Positions 7,376 through 15,430 of a stretch of 64,000 bases of DNA are shown piece by piece. Below the pieces are notes generated by a model. It worked only from the letters and a program-made list of their open reading frames with translations. It was not told the DNA's origin and made no database searches. Each line of letters begins with the position of its first letter. Position 1 is the stretch's first letter. A program made the position numbers and the translations under genes. The stretch spans positions 1 through 64,000 of the forward strand of contig JAKLFB010000002.1 of assembly GCA_022711435.1 (NCBI GenBank), given 5' to 3'. The stretch is from Verrucomicrobiota bacterium (lineage in GTDB: Bacteria; Verrucomicrobiota; Verrucomicrobiia; Limisphaerales; UBA1319).

Positions 7376-7411
7376 TGTGACGCTTTTTGTGACGCTTTTT
7401 GTGACGGTTTT
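7376..7411. repeat. Three tandem copies of TGTGACGCTTTT
   Basis: Three directly adjoining 12-mers, at 7376, 7388 and 7400; the third differs by one base (G for C at the eighth position). They begin 32 bases after the last element gene. The core GTGAC is shared with the array in the primase gene. The repeat period is close to one DNA turn, as in iterons, and the T-runs might also give weak transcription termination. Confidence 0.6.
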
Positions 7412-7527
7412 CTTGGCCATCCTCGGTTCCGCTCCAGATACGGCTTTCATGCATAATAGCCAATAATATCAGGGGTTTCGTTCATGTTTTTGAAACGTGG
7501 AAAACCGCTGTGAAAAGGCCAAAAACC

Positions 7528-7569
7528 GAATCCTAAGTCCCACGCGTCTGCCAATTCCGCCACGTGCCC
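7528..7569 (-). tRNA. tRNA-Leu(UAG) 5'-half fragment (pseudo, attachment-site scar)
   Basis: On the minus strand the sequence begins as a leucine tRNA: acceptor GGGCACG (7569-7563), TG, the D arm GCGGAATTGGCAGACGC, then a stem and loop CTTAGGA with anticodon TAG (7535-7533). Just after the anticodon loop the match stops; the expected stem partner TCCCA is replaced by TTCGG and there is no variable arm, T arm or 3' end. A break in the anticodon stem-loop is a classic crossover point of tyrosine integrases. It is not a functional tRNA. Confidence 0.75.
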
Positions 7570-7828
7570 TCCTTGTTAATCAAACAGTTATAACCTGTTT
7601 CAGCGGTGGGCTTGACAGTTGCGACGGTAGTGCCACATGGAATCCTCAGCATCGCCGTGCAAAACGACTGAACCAAGGCCAAGCTCACGCCCCTACAGAT
7701 ACACCAAGGTCCTCGACAACAGCAAGCAACCAATTCCAGCGCTCTCGCAAGCCGAAATGACCGGTTCATCACCAGGCCAACCGTCGAGGATGACATGGGG
7801 CACAAGGCGCAAAGAAGAGTGCCTCTGA

Positions 7829-8072
7829 ACGCCAAAAACCGTCGCCGAAGCCCGCCAGGAGCTTGAAAAGCTCAAGATTGAGCGTGCCGAGCATCGGTTG
7901 CGGCACATCGGCCGGTGTCCACGGTTCGCCGATTACGTGAACCAAACCTATGCGCCTTGGTTGTCCACATCGGGCAAGAAACCGGCCACGGTGAGCAGCG
8001 AATGGTACACATCTGCGGCGGTGGTGCTCCTCGATTGTGGGGAGCCTGCACCTGGACAAAATCAGGACTTAG
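7829..8072 (+). pseudogene. Tyrosine integrase relic (N-terminal part, frameshifted)
   Basis: The first frame gives the arm and SAM-like N-terminal domain of a phage integrase: TVAEARQELEKLKIERAEHR, then ADYVNQTYAPWL and SGKKPATVSSE. A frameshift near 8003 is needed to reach THLRRWCSSIVG and LHLDKIRT, which then hit a stop at 8070-8072. The catalytic R-H-R-Y domain is absent, so the enzyme is dead. The stop lies in a copy of the GTCTGTGCA repeat, suggesting that an insertion or deletion there removed the rest. Together with the tRNA fragment 260 bases away it documents site-specific integration at tRNA-Leu. Confidence 0.75.
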
Positions 8073-8085
8073 AGTCTGTGCAAAA
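8069..8085 (+). repeat. GTCTGTGCA-type repeat, copy 1
   Basis: TTAGAGTCTGTGCAAAAA begins inside the stop of the integrase relic. It resembles copies after the genes ending at 25468 and 32131. It may be an end of an IS or a small dispersed repeat. Confidence 0.45.
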
Positions 8086-8603
8086 ATTACTTCCAATTTT
8101 GGCGGGAGCGCCGCCGGGCCCGATGCGAGGCGCCTGCCTGCCGCGGCGGCGCAGGCAGACAAGGCAGGGAGTGAATCCCCTGCGATACTCGACCGACCGA
8201 GCAACGAAGCAGATGGCCCGGCGCCGCCTTGAAGGCGCGTGGCGACCGGCCCTGGATCGGGCCGATAGGCTTTTGCTCATTCGACATGGCGGGAGCGTGC
8301 CCGATCAGGAGAAGCCGTTCAAGATGAACCTGATCAGCATGTTCTGTGACCGCGATGGCTTGCGGGACGCGCTCCGTGCCTGTGGTGGCCCCCACTCGGT
8401 CGCCAACCGCAGCGGCGTATCATTCCGAAGGTGACAAAGACCGTGGAATGGAGCATGACGTTCACCGCAGACATTTTGCCGACGCGATGAACCACTTGAC
8501 AAAGAAAGCTCGACTGTGCCCGGCACGGTGGCGGCAGCCCGTGGATTGCCTGCCTGTGCCAGCAGACCTCGCCGGAGCAACAGGCGCGAAACTGGCGGCA
8601 TCC
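8083..8603. other. Region without a supportable gene
   Basis: About 520 bases between the integrase relic and the exported glycosidase. There is an imperfect inverted repeat around 8136-8160 (CTGCCTG and CAGGCAG arms) and the motif GGCGGGAGCG occurs twice (about 8101 and 8290). Open frames exist but show no domain or coding pattern I recognise. It is probably a junction of decayed mobile DNA plus the promoter of the downstream gene. Confidence 0.4.
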
Positions 8604-11600
8604 ATGAATACCCAGCACAGATTCATCCTGCTCGCGCTCGTCGGAGTGCCGGCATTGTCGGCTTCGACAATTTCCGCCGCGGAGTTGACCCTCCGAATGC
8701 CCGAGCCTCCATCAAGCCAGGTCGAGGTTATCGCATCAGGGCGCACCTTCCTGGCGTCGCCCGCCGAGGGCCTGTGGTCGGTCGCGACCGATTGGACGAA
8801 CGGTTGGCCGTCCGGCTGGGTTCATGCCAGTCCCGAGAAGGTGGAGCGGGAGGGCGACTGGACCATCCTCTCCGGCAAGCTGGCGCTGCCGGGCGGCGTC
8901 ATGGAGGTGCGGGATGCGTACCGGCCCGACTGCGGCCTCGTGCGCGGTCTGCGGCGCTGGGCTTGGACCGGCAAGGAGACGTTGCCGCGCGCGACGTTGT
9001 CGGTGCGCTGGATCGTGCCGGGCGCGGTGAACGCGAAGGCCATGATGCCGGGCGTGGTGATCTACGGGAATCCCGCCGGCCAGAAGACCGGCCCCCACGC
9101 CGTCGCGGTCCACGCCGGCAGGCCAGGCGACAAGACGTTCTTCGAAGAGCATCGCTTCGCTGCGCCGTGGACGAGCATCGAGTGGAAGGACGGCGAGGTC
9201 TTTCGCGCGGCGGCCATGCACACGCTGCCGTCGCCCGCGTTCGGCGCAAACCAGAACGATCAGTGGTGGACGCTGGGCCTGTTCTCCGGCGCGAACGCGA
9301 CGGAACTCGCGTCGCTTTCCGGCCCGACGGCGGCGAATCATCGCAACAGCGTGACCAAGGCGCTGCAGGGCAAGTTCCTCGATTATCCGGACACGTGGCT
9401 GAATCTGCGCCCCGGCTCGATCGTGGAAAAGACCTTCTGGCTCGAAGCCGTGCCACAGACGGCCGCAGGCGGCGGCTTCCGCCAACCGCTCCGCACGGCG
9501 ATGCGCCTGCATCCGGTGGGCAGTACGGAGGGCTTGCCGGCCTACGACGAAACCATTCGCGAGAAATATCGCTTCGCCCTGTCCCGATGGCGCGACCGCG
9601 ACCCGGACGCGGGCTTCGAGATGTACCCGGACTACGTCAAGGGCACGCAGTTCGTGATGGGCTGGTGCGGCCAGGCCGAGGCCGCCGGTTACGCGATGCT
9701 CGCATTGGCAGGCCGCATCGGCGACCCGAAAATGCCCGATCGCGGCCAGCGTTCGCTCGACTGGCTCACGCACGCGCCGTTCAACGATCGCGGGTTCCTG
9801 CTCAACTACGACGCCGGCACCGGCAAGTGGAAGGACCAGGATCCCGTGTCGCAGGGCCAGGCGATGGAGGTCTTCGCCCGCGCCATCGCGCTCGGACGCA
9901 AGCTGCCCGGCGTGAAGACCGAGCGCTGGGAGGAGTTCTTGAAGAACGCCTGCGCGGTCCAGGCGAAGCGGGTTCTCCAGCCGGACTGGCAGCCCCGAAA
10001 CACGGGGGAAGCCTTCTTCGTCTCGCCGCTGTGCAAGGGCTTCGATCTCTTCGGCGACGAGGACCTCCAGCGCGCCGCGGTGAAGGCCGGCGAGTATTAC
10101 GCCAGGCGCCATCTCGACATGGCCGAGCCCTACTGGGGCGGCACGCTCGACGCGAGTTGCGAGGATAAGGAAGGCGCGTGGGCGGCGTTCCAGGCGTTCC
10201 TCGCGCTGTATGAGCTGACGCGCGAGCCGCGCTACCTCGACTGGGCCGCCCACGCGATGGACGCGACCCTCTCCTACACCGTGCTCTGGGACATTGACCT
10301 GCCCGCCAGCCGGCTCCGCGATCACGGCTTGAAGACGCGCGGCTGGACCATCGTCTCGGCGCAGAACCAGCACCTCGACGTCTTCGGCGTCCTGTTCACG
10401 CCGGAAATATGGCGCATGGGCGACTACCTCGGCCGCGACGATCTCAAGCGCCTTGCCGCCGTGATGTATCGTTCGTGCGGCCAGATGATGGACCCCTGGG
10501 GCAGCAGCGGGGAACAAATCCAGCAGACGAACTTCGGCCAGCACGGCGACATGTCGAACGTGTTCCGCCTGCGCGGCGGCTACAGCGAAAGCTGGACCGT
10601 CTTCTGGATCACCGCCCACTTCCTGAACGCGGCGTCCGAGTTCGAGCGCATGGGCGTGGACCTGGACCGCGTCGAGGAATCCATCGCGAAGACCTCGCCC
10701 GCCGCCGAGGTCACACCCGCGCCGCTCTACCGCGATCCGGTCTATGATGGCGTCGCCGATCCGGTGCTGGTCTGGAATCCGCGGCGCCAGGCATGGTGGA
10801 TGTTCTACACGCAACGCCGCGCCAAGCTGGACCTGCCGGGCGTCGAGTGGTGTCACGGCACCGAGATCGGCGTGGCCGAGTCCCGCGACGAAGGCATGAC
10901 CTGGACCTATCGCGGCACGCTCGCCCTCCAGGCCCCCGACGCGGAGTATTCCTTCTGGGCGCCGGACGTGATTCGCGACGACGCGGGCCGTTGCCATTTC
11001 TTCGTCAGCTACGTGCCCGGCGCCGCCAGCGCGCATCGCAACTGGGGCGGGCAGCGGCACATTCTCCATTACACCTCGGACGACCTCTGGCAATGGACCT
11101 TCGAGCAGCGCGTCCCGCTGGCGTCGGATTTCTGCATTGACCCCACGCTGATCCGCCGGCCCGACGGCACCTGGCGGATGTGGTACAAGGACGAAGGCCA
11201 CGGCTCGAAGACCTGCGCCGTCGAGAGCCGCGACCTGAAAGAATGGGCGCCGGCGCCAGACCCCGGCATCTCGAAGCTCTACGGCGAAGGGCCAAAGGCG
11301 TTCGGGTTCAAGGGCAGTTACTGGCTGATCAAGGATCCCAACCGCGGCCTCGACGTGTATCGCTCCGACGATTTGGACGACTGGACCTACCAGGGCAAGA
11401 TCCTCGACAAGCCCGGCAAGCGAAACAGCGACGGCGCCATCGGCAAACACGCTGACGTGGTCGTATGCGGCGACCGCGCGTTCATCATCTACTTCACGCA
11501 TCCCTACACCGAGGATGCGCCCGAGCGCAAAGGCGTCCCGCCGCTCTCGAACCGCCACTCCGCGCTGCAGGCTGCCGAACTGGAAGTCCGCGACGGCAAG

Positions 11601-11681
11601 CTCGTGTGCGACCGCGACAAGAGATTCCGCATGCGGCTGACGAGGCCCGGGACCCCCCAGTCAACCGGACACGCGCCATGA
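8604..11681 (+). CDS. Exported two-domain glycosidase-like protein (six-hairpin fold plus GH43/GH117-like propeller)
   Basis: I start it at ATG 8604, which gives a signal peptide (MNTQHRFILLALVGVPALSA, cut near residue 26); the frame is open about 86 codons further upstream but without a leader. The 1025-aa product has an N-terminal beta-rich region, then about residues 310-690 an alpha-helical part reminiscent of six-hairpin glycosidases (RSLDWLTHAPFNDRGFLLNY, YWGGTLDASCEDKEGAWAA). From about 705 comes a five-bladed-propeller module like GH43/GH117: DGVADPVLVWNPRRQAWWMF, FWAPDVIRDDAGRCHFFV, DPTLIRRPDGTWRMWYKDEG. The repeated DPxLI and WAPDV aspartates fit the catalytic architecture of that clan. 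It probably cleaves complex polysaccharide outside the cytoplasm. Substrate is unknown. Confidence 0.75.
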   Translation: MNTQHRFILLALVGVPALSASTISAAELTLRMPEPPSSQVEVIASGRTFLASPAEGLWSVATDWTNGWPSGWVHASPEKVEREGDWTILSGKLALPGGVMEVRDAYRPDCGLVRGLRRWAWTGKETLPRATLSVRWIVPGAVNAKAMMPGVVIYGNPAGQKTGPHAVAVHAGRPGDKTFFEEHRFAAPWTSIEWKDGEVFRAAAMHTLPSPAFGANQNDQWWTLGLFSGANATELASLSGPTAANHRNSVTKALQGKFLDYPDTWLNLRPGSIVEKTFWLEAVPQTAAGGGFRQPLRTAMRLHPVGSTEGLPAYDETIREKYRFALSRWRDRDPDAGFEMYPDYVKGTQFVMGWCGQAEAAGYAMLALAGRIGDPKMPDRGQRSLDWLTHAPFNDRGFLLNYDAGTGKWKDQDPVSQGQAMEVFARAIALGRKLPGVKTERWEEFLKNACAVQAKRVLQPDWQPRNTGEAFFVSPLCKGFDLFGDEDLQRAAVKAGEYYARRHLDMAEPYWGGTLDASCEDKEGAWAAFQAFLALYELTREPRYLDWAAHAMDATLSYTVLWDIDLPASRLRDHGLKTRGWTIVSAQNQHLDVFGVLFTPEIWRMGDYLGRDDLKRLAAVMYRSCGQMMDPWGSSGEQIQQTNFGQHGDMSNVFRLRGGYSESWTVFWITAHFLNAASEFERMGVDLDRVEESIAKTSPAAEVTPAPLYRDPVYDGVADPVLVWNPRRQAWWMFYTQRRAKLDLPGVEWCHGTEIGVAESRDEGMTWTYRGTLALQAPDAEYSFWAPDVIRDDAGRCHFFVSYVPGAASAHRNWGGQRHILHYTSDDLWQWTFEQRVPLASDFCIDPTLIRRPDGTWRMWYKDEGHGSKTCAVESRDLKEWAPAPDPGISKLYGEGPKAFGFKGSYWLIKDPNRGLDVYRSDDLDDWTYQGKILDKPGKRNSDGAIGKHADVVVCGDRAFIIYFTHPYTEDAPERKGVPPLSNRHSALQAAELEVRDGKLVCDRDKRFRMRLTRPGTPQSTGHAP

Positions 11682-11696
11682 AGTCGCACAGTATAT

Positions 11697-11765
11697 TGGC
11701 TGCACATGGACAGTGCCAGTTACGTGTCGCACTTTACCGCAAAGAGAAAGAATTATCGATTGTGA
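11697..11765 (+). pseudogene. C-terminal scrap of a REP-associated tyrosine transposase
   Basis: The plus-strand frame reads WLHMDSASYVSHFTAKRKNY and stops at 11763-11765, matching the usual C-terminal end (RLHMGSxxYVS) of REP-associated (Y1/IS200-like) transposases. Nucleotides 11700-11725 are nearly identical to the end of the second relic at 13195-13230 on the other strand. Only this tail remains. Confidence 0.6.
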
Positions 11766-11788
11766 GGATTGACCCCTATGGGTTTCTT

Positions 11789-13018
11789 TCACGGTGCCCA
11801 TAGCGCGGGCACGGGGACAAGCCAAAGCTTGTCGCCGAATGGTACGATTTGATCTCCCAGGTAGAGCACCACACCGGCACAGAATCGCTTGCCGAGTTGG
11901 TCTCGCAGAGCCTTAAGCGACGCGAAGTCGGATGTGCCCACGGTAGCGCTCGCCTTCACCTCGATGGCGGCGACCGAGCCGTCGGACTTCTCCAACAGCA
12001 CATCGACCTCCGAGCCGGTGGCCGTGCGGAAGTGATAAAGCGTCGTCTGCGGATCGGTCCAGGAGATCTGTTTGCGGAGTTCACCCACCACAAAACTCTC
12101 CAGCAAGCGGCCCAGCAGCGGGCGGTCTTCAGCCAACCGCCGTGCATCGGCCCCGAGCAGGTGACAGGCGAGACCCGTATCCACCAGATGCACCTTAGGC
12201 GCTTTGACCAGGCGCTGGCCCAGGTTCCGCGACCAGGCTGGTAGGCGATGGACCAGATAAACCGTTTCGAGCAAGGCCAGATAACGGGTCAGCGTGGTGT
12301 GTGGCAGGGTGGCGTCGCGGCCCACGTCGGCGAGGTTCAACAACCCGGACGCGCGGGCGGCCAGCAGCTTTAGCAGATTCGGCAGGGTGTGCAGCGCGTC
12401 CACGCGCGCGAGGTCACGCACGTCCCGTTGCAGGATCGTCGAAATGTAGGAGGCAAACCAGGCCGCGCGGCGTACATCCGTCTCACGTGCCGTCGCCTCC
12501 GGGTAGCCCCCGCGGGCCAAGCGTGCCTCGATTTCCGTGCTTGCCGATACTGGTTTTGAGTTGGCGATGGTGCTGGCGAAGAGCCGAGCCAAGAAGCCCT
12601 CGGCCACGCCCGCAAGCTCACCGGCCGAGAAAGGATAGAGCGGAATGACCTCCATGCGTCCGGCCAGCGACTCGGAGAGGCGTGGCAGGGTCATCACATT
12701 GGCTGAACCGGTCAACAGAAACCGTCCGGGCTGGCGGCTCTTGTCAACGGCGAGCTTGATGGCCGGAAAAAGCTCCGGGACCTTCTGGATTTCATCGAGC
12801 ACAACCGGGCCGGTGAGATTGCGGATGAACCCGGACGGGTCACCGGCGGCGAGAGCGAACGTGGCCGAGTCATCGAGGGTGAAATATTGGACCGCACCCC
12901 CGGCGGCCATCGCTTGGGCCAGAGTCGTTTTGCCCGTCTGACGCGCGCCGTTGAGCAGCACGACCGGGGTATCGGTCATGGCCTGCCTCACAGCGTCTTC
13001 AATGTTGCGCCGAATCAT
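11789..13018 (-). CDS. AAA family ATPase with DUF4143 C-terminus
   Basis: A 409-aa protein starting at ATG 13018 (MIRRNIEDAVRQAM); the longer frame upstream has no family similarity. Walker A is GARQTGKTT (24-32) and Walker B VVLDEI (72-77), followed by the sensor-like FLLTGSANVMTLPRLSESLA. The C-terminal half has the DUF4143 nuclease-like fold with VHLVDTGLACHLLG, LLESFVVGELRKQ and the PD-(D/E)XK-like GSEVDVLLEK and AAIEVKAS. Such proteins are very common in bacteria, usually as single genes, and their role is not well established; links to mobile elements and stress have been proposed. Length is normal for the family and all motifs are present. It stands alone between transposase relics, consistent with arrival by transfer. 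Confidence 0.85.
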   Translation of the reverse strand: MIRRNIEDAVRQAMTDTPVVLLNGARQTGKTTLAQAMAAGGAVQYFTLDDSATFALAAGDPSGFIRNLTGPVVLDEIQKVPELFPAIKLAVDKSRQPGRFLLTGSANVMTLPRLSESLAGRMEVIPLYPFSAGELAGVAEGFLARLFASTIANSKPVSASTEIEARLARGGYPEATARETDVRRAAWFASYISTILQRDVRDLARVDALHTLPNLLKLLAARASGLLNLADVGRDATLPHTTLTRYLALLETVYLVHRLPAWSRNLGQRLVKAPKVHLVDTGLACHLLGADARRLAEDRPLLGRLLESFVVGELRKQISWTDPQTTLYHFRTATGSEVDVLLEKSDGSVAAIEVKASATVGTSDFASLKALRDQLGKRFCAGVVLYLGDQIVPFGDKLWLVPVPALWAP

Positions 13019-13194
13019 GGGTAAATCATCACCGGTTCTTGGTGATTTTGCAAGCCTCGGGTTGTGAATGCCGTTTCCGGGGCTCGCTTCCGACAATTCT
13101 CGGTGCGAAACCCACGGGCGCCAACATACGGCGACACCTCGATCACCTCGCCTTCGCCCAGATCGTTCAGGGTTTCGGAGTCGCGCCATCCGGG

Positions 13195-13560
13195 TCATTC
13201 CTCACAATCGACGTAACTGGCACTGCCCATGTGCAGCCGCTGGGCGATCCATTGCCGGGTCATCGGCGTCTGCCGCCGCAATTCGCGCGCCAGTTTGATC
13301 TCGCCGGGGGCGGCCTTCGGACGTTTCGCCAGATCCCCTTCCGTCCATCCGGCCGCCGCAAGCCACCGCCAAGTAGAGCGGGCAACTGCTCCACCGGTAA
13401 GCCGACAACGACTGCTGGGTTCCCACCAGCCCGGCCCGCACCGGGTATAAATGCACATAGTCGCACACGCTGCGCAGATACCCTCCGCCCCGTTCGTCCA
13501 CCACAATGGACTTGTAGCACTCGCTGAGGTTGTCAATGACAAAGATTCTTCCCCACCCCG
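13195..13560 (-). pseudogene. REP-associated tyrosine transposase relic (C-terminal half, frameshifted)
   Basis: One minus-strand frame gives SECYKSIVVDERGGGYLRSV then CDYVHLYPVRAGLV and LSAYRWSSCPLYLA, which is the well-known VCxYVHLNPVRA block of REP-associated transposases. A frameshift leads into the next frame, WTEGDLAKRPKAAPGEIKLA, RELRRQTPMTRQWIAQRLHM and the end GSASYVDCEE. The HUH motif and catalytic tyrosine lie upstream in this family and are missing. Enzymes of this family mobilise palindromic REP repeats, and several strong hairpins are seen between genes elsewhere in this window. Confidence 0.75.
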
Positions 13561-13742
13561 TTGCCTCACACGAAATGTTACCGAGTTTTTCGATCTCTGA
13601 ACTGGGCGTTCGAGGCGCGGTCCCCAAGGGGGGTAGCGCCGCCGCAGGCGGAAGCGAAGCGGACCTTCGGTCGCGGCCTGCGGCGTAACGCCTGGGGCCC
13701 CGTTGGGGGACGCGCCGGGCCCGCGACGCACGCGGTTTCATT

Positions 13743-13930
13743 TCACGCCACGGCTGCAGATTCGGCTACGGCTTCGACAGCATGCTGTTGCTCCACACCG
13801 CCGAGGACCAGTTTCCGGGCCATCGTCAGATGCCACTCGCTGATCCGACGCTGCAAGGTGCGCAGTTGCTTTGTCTGGAAGCGGTCGGGGTAACATTGCC
13901 GCAACCGCTCGAACAACGCCTTGCCGGTTG
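13743..13930 (-). pseudogene. Integrase-core transposase fragment
   Basis: A minus-strand frame reads GKALFERLRQCYPDRFQTKQ, LRTLQRRISEWHLTMARKLV and stops at 13743-13745. The LRTLQRRIxxW block is the N-terminal part of a class of integrase-core (DDE) transposases, perhaps IS21-like. No catalytic domain follows. It is fused out of frame to the end of the broken PIN toxin gene, so an insertion followed by decay seems to have removed the toxin's C-terminus. Confidence 0.55.
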
Positions 13931-14208
13931 AATCCGAATCGCTCCTTGGCCCACACCGCCACCAGCGATTCCTGCATCGTCACCATCGCTTCGGGAAACG
14001 CCGATTCCACCGCCTCGCGCCACGACTTCGACAGCCCTTCCGGCCAGCCAAGCTTACCCGTCTGGGCGTGCTGGACTTCGTCTAGGATTCCCCGGTTCCA
14101 CACTGACTAATACAGCCGAGGCGTCTCCACCAGCGCCAGGAACAAATCGCACAGGCCGAAGTTAGCCAGCACGCAGGCATCGAGCAGCACCCGGAAATTG
14201 GCGTTCAT
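13931..14208 (-). pseudogene. Broken PIN-domain toxin gene
   Basis: From ATG 14208 the frame reads MNANFRVLLDACVLANFGLC and LALVETPRLY, a PIN (VapC-like) N-terminus with the first acidic residue, then an in-frame TAG at 14107-14109. It resumes in the same frame as SVWNRGILDEVQHAQTGKLG and AFPEAMVTMQESLV, exactly the rest of this PIN subfamily. A single C-to-T change (CAG to TAG) explains the stop. The C-terminal acidic residues are lost where transposase sequence takes over. Not functional. Confidence 0.7.
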
Positions 14209-14421
14209 TGGCTCGGAGTTTTGGTACAGCCCGGCTGCTTTGGCCTTGCGGCGCAAATCATCCAAGGTCGCCCGGCGGCGGCTGTCCCGCTGGCGCTGGA
14301 ATCCCATCAGGTCTTTCAGATACACCCGGCGGTGCGTGCCGACCTTGTGATGCGGAATGGCATCCTTCTCTAGCAAGATCGCCGATGAAAAGACAACTTC
14401 GTCAGCAACCAGGTCCAGCAA
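14209..14421 (-). pseudogene. Truncated HTH antitoxin of the broken PIN module
   Basis: The frame upstream of the PIN relic carries SAILLEKDAIPHHKVGTHRR then VYLKDLMGFQRQRDSRRRAT and LDDLRRKAKAAGLY. This is the excisionase-like antitoxin that normally precedes such PIN toxins. The first helix of the HTH is missing or altered (LVADEVVF), and no stop separates it from the toxin frame, so both now read as one fused frame. Presumed inactive. Confidence 0.55.
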
Positions 14422-14510
14422 GGCCTCCCATTGTATGGCGACATATTATCATCGATGATGACTTGACGCAACTTATGAAGATCGCAATGCGGTCAGATCC
14501 AAATTGCCAA

Positions 14511-14948
14511 CTAACCACGGTAGGTGACAATTTCGAATGCGCCGAGAATCCGGAAATGCTTTGCGTTGTTCGTGATGATCCGCCGCACGCCCGCCCGATG
14601 GAACGTCGCCGCCAGCAAGGTGTCCAGCAGACGTTTCCGCCCGAGTTGATGTTGAACCATCCAGGAAAGAAAATCCGTCACTGTCTGGCCGTCAGGAAAC
14701 ACTCGCACGACCTCGGCTGCCTGCCACCACTGCTCCGCCCGGGCGATGGCATCGGTCATGGCCAGCGGCTGCGGCATCCGCTTCCGATCGGTCGAGATGT
14801 GTATGAACTCCGCCAGCGTTTGCGGCGCCACCGCCAGATCGTGGCCATCAGCCAACAGGGCACGCAGCAAAGCATCGGCTTGCCGGTGAAACGGATGATC
14901 TCGAATCTCCACCGCCACCAGGAAATCCGTGTCAATCCCGTGCGTCAT
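14511..14948 (-). CDS. VapC-like PIN-domain toxin
   Basis: A 145-aa protein started at ATG 14948 (MTHGIDTDFLVAVEIRDHP). It has PIN-fold signatures: the first acidic residue in GIDTDFLVA, the glutamate in TLAEFIHI (about residue 48), and the later acidic residue in RLLDTLLAATFHRAGVRRII followed by TNNAKHF. VapC proteins are Mg-dependent RNases that cut tRNA or rRNA. The start overlaps the antitoxin end by 17 bases. The pair appears intact, unlike the modules on both sides. Confidence 0.85.
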   Translation of the reverse strand: MTHGIDTDFLVAVEIRDHPFHRQADALLRALLADGHDLAVAPQTLAEFIHISTDRKRMPQPLAMTDAIARAEQWWQAAEVVRVFPDGQTVTDFLSWMVQHQLGRKRLLDTLLAATFHRAGVRRIITNNAKHFRILGAFEIVTYRG

Positions 14949-15174
14949 CGAGCATATCCCCCAAAATGTCGTCTTGACTCGTGATGGGGCGGATAGGCCC
15001 GCCAACGCTGGCTGGACGCCGGTCGCGCAGCGAAGTCCGACGCAGCATGTGCTGCTGCCGGTAGAGCTCCATCGCCTCGCGGATCAGTTCAGAGGCCTTG
15101 CGGTCCAACTTTTTCGCGTGCTGCTGGAAGGCCTCATACACCGGCTCTGATACATTGATTGTGATGATTTTCAT
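14932..15174 (-). CDS. Ribbon-helix-helix antitoxin partner of the PIN toxin
   Basis: An 80-aa protein. The N-terminal MKIITINVSEPVYEAFQQHA and KKLDRKASELIREAMELYRQ make a ribbon-helix-helix DNA-binding domain; the C-terminal tail (SQDDILGDMLDDARD) would wrap the toxin. It is directly upstream of and overlapping the PIN toxin. An inverted repeat at its start codon is a likely site for autorepression. Confidence 0.85.
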   Translation of the reverse strand: MKIITINVSEPVYEAFQQHAKKLDRKASELIREAMELYRQQHMLRRTSLRDRRPASVGGPIRPITSQDDILGDMLDDARD

Positions 15175-15193
15175 ACATATGATTTAATGTATG
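15172..15193. promoter_or_regulatory. Candidate antitoxin operator
   Basis: CATACAT (15172-15178) and ATGTATG (15187-15193) form a perfect inverted repeat with an 8-base spacer, starting at the antitoxin start codon. The site also reaches the first codon of the divergent small gene at 15191. Ribbon-helix-helix antitoxins repress their own operon from such palindromes. Confidence 0.5.
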
Positions 15194-15430
15194 TCCGCGG
15201 CCTCGTCAATACCTCACTCCAACCTTTATCAACGATATGGATCTGATTCCACCGGCTTTGCCGGTGCCAGGGATGTTGTGCGCGCTTTGATACGCGAGGT
15301 GCAGGAGCGGGATCAGGCGATGCTCTTCAAACGGCTCAAGGCGATGGAGCCGGATGGCAGTTCCAAACCCGAACCGGCGGCAGCGGTGTTGTCCATCGTT
15401 CAGCGCGTGAAAAAGGAACGCCGTGCATAA
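15191..15430 (+). CDS. Possible antitoxin upstream of a PIN-family toxin
   Basis: A 79-aa frame from ATG 15191. Residues about 30-79 (VVRALIREVQERDQAMLFKR, LKAMEPDGSSKPEPAAAVLS, IVQRVKKERRA) are helical and basic like small antitoxins that precede PIN-family (COG1569) toxins. The first 28 residues look non-homologous, so the gene may have lost its true N-terminus, or translation may begin at a later GTG (15277). Its stop overlaps the toxin's GTG start by 8 bases, as in a coupled toxin-antitoxin pair. Confidence 0.5.
   Translation: MSAASSIPHSNLYQRYGSDSTGFAGARDVVRALIREVQERDQAMLFKRLKAMEPDGSSKPEPAAAVLSIVQRVKKERRA

Noticed and set aside
8736..11558. Long minus-strand open frame of 940 codons opposite the glycosidase gene
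   Set aside because: It is a mirror of a GC-rich gene's third-position bias. Its text is arginine-, alanine- and glycine-rich with no domain, while the plus strand shows a signal peptide and clear glycosidase motifs.
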